Shown here piece after piece: positions 32,901 through 41,583 of a stretch of 41,583 nucleotides of DNA. A program made the position numbers and the translations under genes. Within the stretch, counting starts at the first letter, position 1; the number at the start of each line of letters is the position of its first letter. The DNA is from Phycisphaerales bacterium (GTDB lineage: Bacteria > Planctomycetota > Phycisphaerae > Phycisphaerales > SM1A02). The stretch spans positions 1 through 41,583 of the forward strand of contig SIAP01000017.1 in NCBI GenBank assembly GCA_009691725.1, given 5' to 3'. Below the pieces are notes generated by a model that worked only from the letters and a program-made list of their open reading frames with translations, searched no databases and had not been told where the DNA came from.

Positions 32901-32969
32901 CCACCGATTGCGGGCAGATCCTCGGGTCGACGCGCTGGGGTCAGCGTGCAACCGGGAAGCGCAGGAACA

Positions 32970-34979
32970 TCACGAATTCATTTTGGCGAGCAGGTCAGTC
33001 AGCCGTTTGCGCGACTGCTCATTCGTCGTCCTCGACACCCACGGCGCAACTGCCTCGCGTGCCGCACCGGCACCGGCGACGCGCGCAATCTCCGGAGCAA
33101 GCCGCGAGAGATCAACTGCCGGACGCTCTGGCCGCACTTGTGTCGCGAACCACACGAGCACTGCGGGATCGTTGATCGACGAAAGTTGTTGCGTCCACAA
33201 CTGCCAAAGCATGTCTTGATCGATCGGCGTTGGCGTGGCGATCATTCGATACGCCGCGAGAAACAATTCACTCTGACGCTGCCGAAAGAGCGATCCAAGC
33301 GCAATCTCCGCGCACGCGGCTGCGATGTTGGATCCTTGATTCGCTGCGACGCTCCACAATTGCACTGCCATCGCGTCATCGCCAGTCAACACAACATCGG
33401 TCAACGCCTTGGCGTAGTCGCTCGGCGCGCTTGAGGTCTTCGCCGCTGTGAGCGCGATCACTGCAGCCGTCTTCACATCACTCTCACCATGCGCGGGATC
33501 GACGTCAAAGGTCGTACTCCGCGGCGGCGTCGGGGACGATGGCGGCATCATCACCATCAGAGGATCGCCAATCGTCGTGATCCGCCACACCGCATCGAGT
33601 GGACCATCACACCAACGACTCGCCACGAGGAAGGGAACGAAGTTCGCAGTGCGCTCTGCCACGAGCGCGGGCGGCACGAATGCGACCAGATATGGCTCAA
33701 AAACACTTCCTGCGTAGGCGTAGACACCGTGTTCGAGCCAACGACCACCGACCGTGTCTCTACTTTCGGGCGATGTCAAACTCCACGAGTGAATCAGGTG
33801 CATGGCGAGCGGTCGTTGCAGCATCGGAACATCTTCTGGATAACACTCTTGAGCATTCCACATGTTGAAAAAGTCCATGTTTCCCATCGAGTTCATGTAC
33901 AGCACATCCGACTTGAAACCACCCATCAAGAGATTCAACCACGGCACCACCGATGCCTCTGGTCCCGAGAGCTCCATCGTTTCGTATCCCGCCCCCTTCA
34001 GCGCCGTGACCGCTTCCGTCACCGAGTAGCGCCGCCACTCACCATCGGACTGATAGGTGTTCACCATCATCAACGAGCGCGGTGCCAGATAGAGGCTGCA
34101 CATCGCGGTATATGCACTGCGTACTTCACTGCCGAAGATCCATGAGGCGACTGCCCATCGTTTTCCATCTGCGCTTCGACAGAGCGCATCTGTCACTGCG
34201 ATCGGTTCTCCCGGCTTCGCTGGCGCCATGGACGGCGGCGCCCACTGCGCGCCGGGGGGAGCGACCGCTTTCGCTGGCATCGATCTGCAGAGAGTGACTG
34301 CGTCGATTGTGTCGCCGAGTTGCGCATACGAGAGTCCAGTCGATCGCGTGACAGCTTCGATGTGCGCGGACAGTTCCTGCAACTGCTGAGCCGACAAGAT
34401 CGAACTCGGCGGATCGAATGTGCCGTCGATCCAATTCAACACTTGCCCATGACCAGCGGCGAGCGCGACGGCAGCAGTCCATGCGGGGTCGCCCATGTTG
34501 GCAAACACAATTCCCATCGGCTCGAATCGCACGGATGCGTACGCCTCTGCTGGATTCGTCGGCTTCGCATCGCTGCCGGGAATTGTCCACGCCTGCGTGA
34601 CTGCGTGCCGTGCGAGTGCGCGCTGCGCCTCTTCGCCTTCTGCCATCGCTCCAATGGATGTGCGACGAATGACCTTGCTGGGCTTGAATGCTCGCACAAA
34701 CAAGGGCGCGAAGAAGTCATCCTCGATCAGCACTGGCCAACGACCGCGCAGCGTCCACTTGGAAATCTCGTCGAGATACGTCGCACCATCTGGAACAAGG
34801 ACGACCTTGTCGATCACCGAAATGCGCGCCTGCACCTGAAAGGATCGCACACCCATTTTCACTTGCCACGAGACCTCTTGGGTGACAGTCGGAGTCGGAG
34901 TCTCAGTCGGCACAGGCGCTTGTGCGCCCGCTAATGTTGAGGCGACGAGCAACGCACACACACTTCGCAGAGTCATCAT
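32970..34979 (-). CDS. Large secreted protein of unknown function
   Basis: 669 residues. Residues 1-21 are a signal peptide (MMTLRSVCALLVASTLAGAQA), followed by a Pro/Thr spacer (about 22-33). The middle carries VLYMNSMGNMDFFNMW. The region WLEHGVYAYAGSVFEPYLVAF ... WRITTIGDPLMVMMPP is reminiscent of the end of caspase/gingipain-like secreted domains (TIGR03790-type), where a similar 'SEPY ... GDPL' order occurs. I cannot confirm catalytic His or Cys by eye. The last ~180 residues are helical, repeat-like and Ala-rich. It is last in the glp operon, 26 nt after glpD. Confidence 0.75.
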   Translation of the reverse strand: MMTLRSVCALLVASTLAGAQAPVPTETPTPTVTQEVSWQVKMGVRSFQVQARISVIDKVVLVPDGATYLDEISKWTLRGRWPVLIEDDFFAPLFVRAFKPSKVIRRTSIGAMAEGEEAQRALARHAVTQAWTIPGSDAKPTNPAEAYASVRFEPMGIVFANMGDPAWTAAVALAAGHGQVLNWIDGTFDPPSSILSAQQLQELSAHIEAVTRSTGLSYAQLGDTIDAVTLCRSMPAKAVAPPGAQWAPPSMAPAKPGEPIAVTDALCRSADGKRWAVASWIFGSEVRSAYTAMCSLYLAPRSLMMVNTYQSDGEWRRYSVTEAVTALKGAGYETMELSGPEASVVPWLNLLMGGFKSDVLYMNSMGNMDFFNMWNAQECYPEDVPMLQRPLAMHLIHSWSLTSPESRDTVGGRWLEHGVYAYAGSVFEPYLVAFVPPALVAERTANFVPFLVASRWCDGPLDAVWRITTIGDPLMVMMPPSSPTPPRSTTFDVDPAHGESDVKTAAVIALTAAKTSSAPSDYAKALTDVVLTGDDAMAVQLWSVAANQGSNIAAACAEIALGSLFRQRQSELFLAAYRMIATPTPIDQDMLWQLWTQQLSSINDPAVLVWFATQVRPERPAVDLSRLAPEIARVAGAGAAREAVAPWVSRTTNEQSRKRLTDLLAKMNS

Positions 34980-35005
34980 CACAGGACGATACCGCTCGCG
35001 ACCAC

Positions 35006-36589
35006 TCACGCCTTCAATTGGTAGCCCAGCGCAAGTTCGCAAAACGCCGCAGCATCAGCCGCCGCCCACGCGCTGTCCTTTCCCAGTTCCTGTGCCACGA
35101 TGGTCGCAACGGAGGACGCGACCTCACTCGCAGCGGCCGCATCGAGCAAGAGAGCTCGCGTTCGTCGAGCGAGCACATCTTCGGTCGACCGAGCCATCTC
35201 ATGTCGCACCGCATACGCCGCCACGCCACGTGGATAGGGCAGGCGCTCATGCATGGGATCGCTCCACTGCGCTCGTTCACCACACACCGCACGCACCTCT
35301 GGCGCATCGCTTCCATACACACGCAACCAATCCTCGGTCGGCGTCGCGCTGTCATCTCGCGCAAGCCATCCATGCACGCGCAGCGATTCCGTCGCGCATG
35401 AACGCCGATCCAACTGACCGACATCGATGACGCGATCCATCGTGTCTTGTGCCATCCGACGATAGGTCGTCCACTTGCCGCCCATGATGGACACCATGCC
35501 GCTGGCACTCACCACCACCTTGTGCGATCGTGAGATGGATTTCGATTTCGCGTCGATTCCTCCCTCATGCACGAGCGGTCGCATCCCAGCGTAGATCGCA
35601 CGAACATCCGCGCGCGTGGGATCGCGTTGCAAGTATCGCCCTGCATTTCGCAGGATGAAGTCGATTTCTTCGGGCAGCGCTCGAGGCTCGATGACCGCCT
35701 GTTTCATCGGCGTGTCGGTCGTGCCGACGATGATCCGTTCATGCCACGGGATCACGAAGAGCACGCGCCCATCATCAGTGTGCGGAACCATGATCGCTCG
35801 GTCGCTTGGCTGCATCGCGCGATCAAAGACCAGATGCACTCCCTGCGCCGGCTCGATCATGCGAGGCGTGGTTCCATCATCGAGCAGTCGAATCTCATCC
35901 GAGAAGATCCCACATGCATTCACCACAACGCGCGCGCGAATCTCGATTGATCGCCCGCTCTCGTTGTCCGTTGCCATCACACCACACACTGTGTCCTGCG
36001 AATTCTTCAAGAGCGCAGTGACACGCACTTGATTCAGCACGACGGCGCCAAGATCGGCCGCTGTTCGAGCGAGCGCAAGTGCCATCCGCGCGTCATCGAA
36101 TTGACCGTCGTGATACTCGACGCTGCCGAGGAGCCCATCACGCGCAACATTTGGGATCGCAGCGATGGTCTCATCCATCGAAAGGAAACGGCTCGGTGCG
36201 AGATTGCGTTTGCCGGCGAGCAGGTCATACAGTTTCAAACCAGCGCCATAGAAGGGACCCTCCCACCATGTGTATCGCGGCACGAGGAATGCCAAATCGT
36301 GCACCAGATGCGGGGCGTTCTGATGCATCAACCCGCGCTCATGGAGCGCTTCCATCACCAAGGCGATGTCGAGTTGCTCCAAGTACCGCACACCACCATG
36401 GACCAGTTTCGTGCTGCGACTTGATGTGCCCTTGGCAAAGTCGTACGCCTCAACGAGACAGGTCGAATACCCGCGAGATGCGGCATCCACTGCAACTCCA
36501 AGTCCAGTCGCACCACCGCCGACAACGACCACATCGAATGCGCTGCCATCCGCACGCGCAAGCATCGCCGCCCTCGAAAACACACTCAT
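35006..36589 (-). CDS. glpD: Glycerol-3-phosphate dehydrogenase (FAD, aerobic type)
   Basis: 527 residues. It oxidises sn-glycerol 3-phosphate to dihydroxyacetone phosphate and feeds electrons to quinone. The FAD motif VVVGGGATGLGVAVDAA lies at 21-37. The family block GTSSRSTKLVHGGVRYLEQ follows, then the GTTDTP stretch and the MGGKWTTYRRMAQD segment. It has the C-terminal cap domain of GlpD/GlpA-type enzymes. ATG 36589 is chosen for GGGAGG at 36597-36602 with 7-nt spacing. It overlaps the glpK stop as ATGA. No glycerol facilitator gene is seen in the window. Confidence 0.96.
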   Translation of the reverse strand: MSVFSRAAMLARADGSAFDVVVVGGGATGLGVAVDAASRGYSTCLVEAYDFAKGTSSRSTKLVHGGVRYLEQLDIALVMEALHERGLMHQNAPHLVHDLAFLVPRYTWWEGPFYGAGLKLYDLLAGKRNLAPSRFLSMDETIAAIPNVARDGLLGSVEYHDGQFDDARMALALARTAADLGAVVLNQVRVTALLKNSQDTVCGVMATDNESGRSIEIRARVVVNACGIFSDEIRLLDDGTTPRMIEPAQGVHLVFDRAMQPSDRAIMVPHTDDGRVLFVIPWHERIIVGTTDTPMKQAVIEPRALPEEIDFILRNAGRYLQRDPTRADVRAIYAGMRPLVHEGGIDAKSKSISRSHKVVVSASGMVSIMGGKWTTYRRMAQDTMDRVIDVGQLDRRSCATESLRVHGWLARDDSATPTEDWLRVYGSDAPEVRAVCGERAQWSDPMHERLPYPRGVAAYAVRHEMARSTEDVLARRTRALLLDAAAASEVASSVATIVAQELGKDSAWAAADAAAFCELALGYQLKA

Positions 36590-38103
36590 CCCTGTTCCTC
36601 CCATCGACGCGACTTCTCGACTGCGAACTTCCATCGGCGGCGCGCCGTCGTGCGCGCCTCCACACTTATCGTCGGTTCAAACACGCAGTCAACTCGACGA
36701 AGCGACTCGATGTCTCCAAGCGATGACCACACGCCAGTCGCCAGCCCCGCCAAGAACGCCGCACCAAGTGCAGTCGATTCCACAACCGCCGGGCGCTCCA
36801 CCCGCATTCCAAGCAGATCCGCTTGCAATTGCATCAGCAGATTGCTTGCGCACGCGCCACCATCCACACGCATGACGGATGCGCCCTGTCCTGAACCACC
36901 AGTCGGCATGTCAGCGTTCATCGCCTCGATCACATCGACGACTTGCATCGCAACCCCTTCGAGCGTCGCCCGCGCGATGTGCGCTGCGGTCGTTCCACGA
37001 GTCAGCCCCAAGATAGCCCCGCGCGCAGACGCATCCCAGTGCGGAGCGCCGAGTCCCGTGAACGCAGGCACCATCACCACGCCGCCAGAATCTGCCACAC
37101 GCGCCGCAAGTTCATTCACCTCTGATGCGCTGCGAATGATTCCAAGTCCATCCCGAAGCCACTGCACAGACGCACCGCCCATAAACACACTTCCTTCGAG
37201 CGCGTAGATCGCCGGCGATCCCTTGATCCTCCATGCGACCGTGGTCAACAGTCGCGAGCGACTGCGAAGAATGTCCGTGCCAGTATTCGCCAACAGAAAA
37301 CATCCAGTGCCAAATGTGGTCTTGGACATCCCCGGTCGCACGCATGACTGCCCAAACAATGCGCACTGTTGATCGCCCGCAACGCCGGCGATTGGTATCG
37401 CGTGCCCAAAGTGTCCGGGATCGGTTTCGCCGCACACGCCGCTACTGTCGATGATCATCGGCAGAATCGCACCGGGAATGTTGAACAACTTCAAGAGCCA
37501 CGGATCCCACGCCAGTGTTCGCAGGTCCATCAGCATCGTTCGAGATGCGTTTGAGACATCGGTCACATGCACACGACCGCCCGTCAGATTCCAGATGAGC
37601 CAAGAGTCGATCGTCCCCGCCGCAAGTTGGCCGCGTTCTGCGCCCTCGCGCGCACCTTTGACATTGTCCAGAATCCACTCCAACTTCGACGCGCTGAAAT
37701 ATGGATCGAGCAGGAGCCCCGTCTTTGCAGTGATTTCCCCTTCGACACCCAACTTCCTCATCTGCGCCAAACTCTCTGCGGTGCGACGATCCTGCCAGAC
37801 GAGTGCGTTGTGGATGGGTTCACCAGTGGCGCGATCCCACACGACGATCGTCTCACGCTGATTTGTGATGCCGATTGCCGCGATGTCTTGCGCACGCACA
37901 CCACCGCTGGCCAGCGCATGCTGCGCCGTCTCGAACTGTGCCTTCCAAATCTCCCGCGCATCGTGCTCAACCCATCCCGGTTGCGGAAAGTGCTGGCGAA
38001 ACTCGCGCTGCGACACTGCGGTCAATTGACCTTCGCGGTTCACGATCGCGCTGCGCGAACTGCTGGTCCCCTGATCGAGCGCGAGTATGAGTGAACGAGC
38101 CAT
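36586..38103 (-). CDS. glpK: Glycerol kinase
   Basis: 505 residues, the normal length. It phosphorylates glycerol to sn-glycerol 3-phosphate. FGGY kinase motifs are ALDQGTSSSRSAI at 9-20, GWVEHDAREIW, GITNQRETIVVWD and later VDGGACASNLLMQLQADLLG near the C-terminal half. A TAGAGT hexamer lies 12 nt upstream, but it partly coincides with the stop codon of the preceding gene, so its meaning is unclear. It starts 15 nt after the 855-residue gene's stop and overlaps glpD by 4 nt. Confidence 0.97.
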   Translation of the reverse strand: MARSLILALDQGTSSSRSAIVNREGQLTAVSQREFRQHFPQPGWVEHDAREIWKAQFETAQHALASGGVRAQDIAAIGITNQRETIVVWDRATGEPIHNALVWQDRRTAESLAQMRKLGVEGEITAKTGLLLDPYFSASKLEWILDNVKGAREGAERGQLAAGTIDSWLIWNLTGGRVHVTDVSNASRTMLMDLRTLAWDPWLLKLFNIPGAILPMIIDSSGVCGETDPGHFGHAIPIAGVAGDQQCALFGQSCVRPGMSKTTFGTGCFLLANTGTDILRSRSRLLTTVAWRIKGSPAIYALEGSVFMGGASVQWLRDGLGIIRSASEVNELAARVADSGGVVMVPAFTGLGAPHWDASARGAILGLTRGTTAAHIARATLEGVAMQVVDVIEAMNADMPTGGSGQGASVMRVDGGACASNLLMQLQADLLGMRVERPAVVESTALGAAFLAGLATGVWSSLGDIESLRRVDCVFEPTISVEARTTARRRWKFAVEKSRRWEEQG

Positions 38104-38118
38104 CGCTTCGTGGCGACT

Positions 38119-40686
38119 CTACTTGATTCCTGCCCTGCGCAATTGATCCTCGTTGAGCGTGTTCTTCAGTCTGACGATGAGTTTGTCGCGCGCTGCGTCG
38201 CGCGCAAACGAGTATCGCTCGACCTCCTCGGCCTGCTCACGCACTTTCGTCCACCGTTGGATCTGCGCGGCGTCATCGTCTGCGACACTCGCGCGATCGG
38301 AGTCCTCCTTGGGTGTTCCAGTCCTCATGTGATCGATCATCCCTGCGACGGCAGCCCCACGCTCCGTGGTGTAATCGTCGCGGGCAATCGACAACGCGCC
38401 GCGCTGCGACTCGGTGAGATCTGTCAGCGCGCATGCCCGCGAGAGCGCGTCCGCAGCTGGTTCATTCCCTTCCATCGCTGTGAAGTACCCATCTCGCAAA
38501 AACGCGCACTGCACAGCACTACGCGCTGCTTCTGGTACGACCGCAATCGCCGCATCAAACGCCGCTCTTTGACTCGCAGCCTTGGCTTGCGCGGCGGCGA
38601 GTCCCTTCGCGATCATCTCAGTCTCCTGCGTGCGAATCAGTCGAGACAATTCCGCTGCGCGCGCGTGATCGATGATCTCTCGGAAACCCCGCCACGCCAA
38701 TTGGTGTGATTGCTCCACGCGAAAATACTCGGTGATGGCCGCCTGCCACAGTTCGGCAGTGCGCTGCAGATCACTCAAGTGTGGGGCGAGTGTCTTGGCC
38801 ACCTGCGCGCACTCTGCTGCCGACAAATGCGCGTCTGTGATCGCAAGAACCACATTCGCATTCTCTTCACCGCCTGGAATGTGATCGAACATCGAGTCGA
38901 GACCATCCAATCGATCGCCACAGATTCGTGCGACGCGCAACATTTCCACGATGGGTGTCTGTGCTGGCTCTGCTACCACACTGGCGACATCGGCGAAGAA
39001 CTGATTCTCAACCTCGCGCTGCACACGCGTGAGTGCCGCAGCCCGTTCCACCAGCCGTGCCACATCCGACTCATCACGGATCACAGGAGTGGGCTCGGCT
39101 GGTTTCTGTGCGGCGTTTCCATCCTCTGTCGTCAAGTATTCCTCCATGTTCGCAACCAGCAGCATCAACCGCGAAGCTTCGGGCTTGATTCGCGCATCCC
39201 ACGCCTTCCAGTAATCCTCCTTGAGCGAATCGAGAACCGCCTGCGGACCCGCTGCAAGTCCCAGCGACTCCGAAATGCGAATCATCCATTTTTCATCCAT
39301 CCGGTTCACCAACCACACCGTTTCGGTTGGGTTGGGCGCTTTGGTGTCACCAACGCCATCGCCAATCTGAGCGGCGATGTCGAGCGGCCCAGAAATGGCG
39401 CCATCGAGACTGACTTCGCCAACGGGCAAGAACACCACAGCACCATCTGCCGTGTCGCTCTTGTCGATGATCGCTTGCGCATCGGCGCCAATGATTGACT
39501 TCATCGCCTCCCATGTCGATTCAGCGATTCCCGTCGCCTTCAGTTTCAGTTCATCGACTGCAGTGAGGTACGCGTCCAATGCCTCATGATCGATTCCCAA
39601 CAAATTCTCCTCGTCTCGATCCCGTCGGCGATCCTCGACGACCAGCAACTCATCGACGATTCGATCGTCTTTCGGTTGCCACTCGCCATACAACAAGCGG
39701 ATCGCCGCACGCTGCTCCTGGTCCAATCGTTTGAGCCGAAGCGCCCGAAGCGTTGAGGAATCCATGAATGCACCACAACTCACCTTCGCAAGGTATGGGT
39801 ACGAGGCATCGATGTACGCAAGTCGAAACCGGCGAGCCAACCTTGCATCCCGCAACAACAGCGCGTCGCGAACTGCGCGGTACCCCCGTTGACCGCTTGA
39901 ACGAAGCGCACGGTGAAGCGTCTTCACAGGGTCGAATGCCTTTGCATACGCGGTTTGTGTGAACTCCATCTGAGCCCGCAGTTGCTCCTCAGAAGGCTCC
40001 TCTGGATTGCGTCCACCTCCCAAGAGTTCCTCTTGACCCTCAAACATAGTCGCAAGGTCGGTGCTGGCCTTGATCGCAGCAGCCGACAACTCGCGCATCA
40101 ACTTGCCGTGGCGCGCGTCGAAATCCCCCAGTGCGAGATGACACTCTTGACGTATCGAACGCGCCTCTGGAATGTCGCGCCAGTCCAATCGCCGCAGCAG
40201 CATCGGAATGTCCGCATCTCCAATCGGGCCTCCCTCCGTCAGTAACGCACGACGCAAGGTGTGCCGTTCGCGCTCGGCACGCGCCCGAGCCAGTCCGGTG
40301 TGATCCTCGATTGGAAACGCGAGTTGGATCTCTTCGAAGAGTGCTTGGTCGAGTGCCAAACTGCGCTTCAGCGCGACCGCGAACTGATCCATGATCTTTC
40401 GTCCGTCTCCACTTCCGCGACTGAGTTCGTTTCTCGACTCCTGCAGTTTTTCAATCTGCGTGCTACGAAGTTCCGCACATGCTGCGAGGTACTTCACATG
40501 CGCCGCCTCAATCGCGCTGTAGCGGTCGCGGTACTGCACCGCACCCTGTTCGAGCAACTCGGTCAATTCGACCAATCCAAGTGGGTCTGCCAACATCCCA
40601 GACGTCCCCTGCGCCTGCACTCTCGGGTTCACACCCGCCACACACATCACCAATGCGATGAGGATGACGCGTGCGCGCAGTATCAC
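38119..40686 (-). CDS. Large secreted helical protein of unknown function
   Basis: 855 residues. Residues 1-26 form a signal peptide (RARVILIALVMCVAGVNPRVQAQ). The remainder is almost wholly helical and charged, with heptad-like stretches (YRDRYSAIEAAHVKYLAACAELRSTQIEKLQ; TRVQREVENQFFADVASVV). The beginning at about 35-130 and the end at about 740-855 both look like four-helix-type bundles. No domain is recognised. GTG 40686 is chosen because it follows GGGAAG and overlaps the DinB stop as GTGA; the longer upstream reading is the shadow of dinB. The bundle style, after a secretion signal, fits Spy/CpxP-like or planctomycete-specific proteins; this is speculative. Confidence 0.8.
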   Translation of the reverse strand: MILRARVILIALVMCVAGVNPRVQAQGTSGMLADPLGLVELTELLEQGAVQYRDRYSAIEAAHVKYLAACAELRSTQIEKLQESRNELSRGSGDGRKIMDQFAVALKRSLALDQALFEEIQLAFPIEDHTGLARARAERERHTLRRALLTEGGPIGDADIPMLLRRLDWRDIPEARSIRQECHLALGDFDARHGKLMRELSAAAIKASTDLATMFEGQEELLGGGRNPEEPSEEQLRAQMEFTQTAYAKAFDPVKTLHRALRSSGQRGYRAVRDALLLRDARLARRFRLAYIDASYPYLAKVSCGAFMDSSTLRALRLKRLDQEQRAAIRLLYGEWQPKDDRIVDELLVVEDRRRDRDEENLLGIDHEALDAYLTAVDELKLKATGIAESTWEAMKSIIGADAQAIIDKSDTADGAVVFLPVGEVSLDGAISGPLDIAAQIGDGVGDTKAPNPTETVWLVNRMDEKWMIRISESLGLAAGPQAVLDSLKEDYWKAWDARIKPEASRLMLLVANMEEYLTTEDGNAAQKPAEPTPVIRDESDVARLVERAAALTRVQREVENQFFADVASVVAEPAQTPIVEMLRVARICGDRLDGLDSMFDHIPGGEENANVVLAITDAHLSAAECAQVAKTLAPHLSDLQRTAELWQAAITEYFRVEQSHQLAWRGFREIIDHARAAELSRLIRTQETEMIAKGLAAAQAKAASQRAAFDAAIAVVPEAARSAVQCAFLRDGYFTAMEGNEPAADALSRACALTDLTESQRGALSIARDDYTTERGAAVAGMIDHMRTGTPKEDSDRASVADDDAAQIQRWTKVREQAEEVERYSFARDAARDKLIVRLKNTLNEDQLRRAGIK

Positions 40687-41228
40687 ATCGCGCTTCCCAA
40701 GCCCATGACTCTGCGCCACGCGCTGATTTGTCCAAGATGCATCATGTTGTGAGCGAGGCACATGAACGAAACGAGTGCGCCAATCGTCGGAGCGCGCTCG
40801 ACCATGTGCGCAACTGGATTTGGTTTGGCGAACTGTGCGTCCGCCACCGTTGGAAGCAACAACGCAACCCTGTTCCACCCCTTTGTGAAGTGGATCACAA
40901 GTTCATCCTTCGATGGATAGTGGCCCGGCGTCGCAACACACGGCGCACCATTCTTGAAGAGCGGCTCGTAGGTGGATGGAAGCGCGTCCGCTTGCGGATG
41001 CCCCATCATCTCGCAGACCCACGGGGCGTAGAGCGCGAGATGTCCGATGCAGAACGCAGGGCTGTTCAGGTCTGACTTTGGCATCACCGCGAACTGGTCA
41101 GCAGGAATCGACACGAGCAACTTCTCTGCATAACCCATCGACATCTTGAGCGCGGGTGCGAGCGATGATCCCAGCATGGTGGTGGTGGTGACCGTCGTGG
41201 AGCAGCACGCGTTCGTCACAGTGGTCAT
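40683..41228 (-). CDS. DinB-like four-helix metal-binding protein
   Basis: 181 residues. DinB/YfiT-like proteins hold a metal with three histidines; many act as thiol-dependent S-transferases. The likely ligands are His63 (FCIGHLALY), His160 and His164 (LAHNMMHLGQISAWR), in the usual helix 2 and helix 4 places. ATG 41228 is chosen; TACCCT lies 6 nt upstream, so it may have its own promoter although it starts 28 nt after the preceding gene. Six residues of the first 18 are Thr and two are Cys. Its stop overlaps the next start as GTGA. Confidence 0.85.
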   Translation of the reverse strand: MTTVTNACCSTTVTTTTMLGSSLAPALKMSMGYAEKLLVSIPADQFAVMPKSDLNSPAFCIGHLALYAPWVCEMMGHPQADALPSTYEPLFKNGAPCVATPGHYPSKDELVIHFTKGWNRVALLLPTVADAQFAKPNPVAHMVERAPTIGALVSFMCLAHNMMHLGQISAWRRVMGLGSAM

Positions 41229-41234
41229 GCAAAC

Positions 41235-41240
41235 AGGGTA
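41235..41240 (-). promoter_or_regulatory. Candidate -10 element of the DinB-like gene
   Basis: TACCCT on the minus strand ends 6 nt before the ATG at 41228. The same hexamer precedes the dehydratase start at 1978 with 8-nt spacing (1987-1992). Confidence 0.35.
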
Positions 41241-41256
41241 CCCCGACTCGTGCCCA

Positions 41257-41583
41257 TCACAACCCGACATATTGGGTGTAAATGCGCCGAGCGTCACTCG
41301 TCTCGGTCGATCCGCGCACGATGGCTCGACCGTCAGAAAAGACAGTGAGTTCAAAGCACCCGCCGTCGCTGGTGCGTTCACCGCGCAGTTCGCCACGAAG
41401 ACGCCCGCTCTCGACGGTGAACGATCCATGCGGTGCGAGACGTCCGGCAAGACCTTCCAAGTCCACTTTCTGCACCGTCGCAGGCAAGACCTGCACTGCA
41501 TTGCGCCCGCAGAGTGTCGTCGTTTGAGAGGCGCGCGATCCATCAAGAAACTCAAACTCACGGCGCACACACGCAGAACAATT
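41257..41583 (-). CDS. ThiF/MoeB-like adenylyltransferase, C-terminal part (cut by window edge)
   Basis: 108 residues run from the right edge to the stop. The fragment opens NCSACVRREFEFLDG, a CxxC zinc-type motif followed by the conserved EFL stretch. CGRNAVQVLP and FSDGRAIVRG follow, ending DARRIYTQYVGL. From memory this matches the C-terminal tail of ThiF/MoeB/HesA-family adenylyltransferases. These activate ubiquitin-like sulphur carriers for thiamine or molybdopterin synthesis. The catalytic N-terminal half is not in the window, so the partner pathway is unknown. It lies 28 nt upstream of dinB on the same strand. Confidence 0.75.
   Translation of the reverse strand, partial: NCSACVRREFEFLDGSRASQTTTLCGRNAVQVLPATVQKVDLEGLAGRLAPHGSFTVESGRLRGELRGERTSDGGCFELTVFSDGRAIVRGSTETSDARRIYTQYVGL

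Noticed and set aside
32901-32969. Terminator between convergent genes (CGCTG-GGGT-CAGCG)
   Set aside because: Only a 5-bp stem with no T-tract; too weak to list as a feature.

Overview
The window looks like a chromosomal stretch of a GC-rich Gram-negative bacterium. It is most likely a planctomycete, perhaps of the Phycisphaerae type. That placement is an inference from gene style: an ACP flanked by two hotdog dehydratases, an atpE with a signal-like leader, a giant GYF/coiled-coil membrane protein, a very large AsmA-like protein, and complex subunits encoded far from their partners. No rRNA, tRNA, CRISPR array, transposase or phage gene was seen. No stretch longer than about 300 bases lacks a gene.

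Layout. 1-1978 (minus): lipid-type operon of dehydratase, ACP, second dehydratase and an aldehyde dehydrogenase cut by the window edge. 2050-10807 (plus): ftsK, then a giant protein of about 1838 residues, then a fungal-type cytosine deaminase overlapping it by 4 nt. 10863-16959 (minus): F-type ATP synthase operon atpZ-atpI-like-atpB-atpE-atpF-atpH-atpA that continues into a sugar-nucleotide epimerase instead of atpG-atpD-atpC. 17129-17686 (plus): lone nuoI. 17759-23474 (minus): nadA then an AsmA-like protein of about 1491 residues. 23510-27293 (plus): ispE, M3 peptidase, saccharopine/lysine dehydrogenase-like protein. 27417-29271 (minus): putative outer-membrane barrel protein and metallophosphoesterase. 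29266-29754 (plus): arfB-like rescue factor. 29762-30841 (minus): purM, divergent from a lone sucD (30892-31824, plus), which is followed by a GDSL-like secreted protein. 32970-41583 (minus): ThiF-like (partial), DinB-like, large secreted helical protein, glpK, glpD, large secreted protein, packed as one probable operon.

Most genes are housekeeping: chromosome segregation, ATP synthesis, NAD, isoprenoid and purine biosynthesis, the TCA cycle and glycerol use. The less ordinary signals are five. (1) The GYF-like/coiled-coil/polytopic giant protein. (2) A recurring -10-like hexamer 6 to 12 nt before the start codons of transcription-unit-leading genes, suggesting leaderless or near-leaderless mRNAs, while several other genes carry Shine-Dalgarno sites. 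(3) Perfect short tandem duplications scattered through coding and non-coding DNA. (4) Dispersed subunits of ATP synthase, complex I and succinyl-CoA synthetase. (5) Back-to-back start codons of the barrel and arfB-like genes. I did not find a clear defence system or mobile island.
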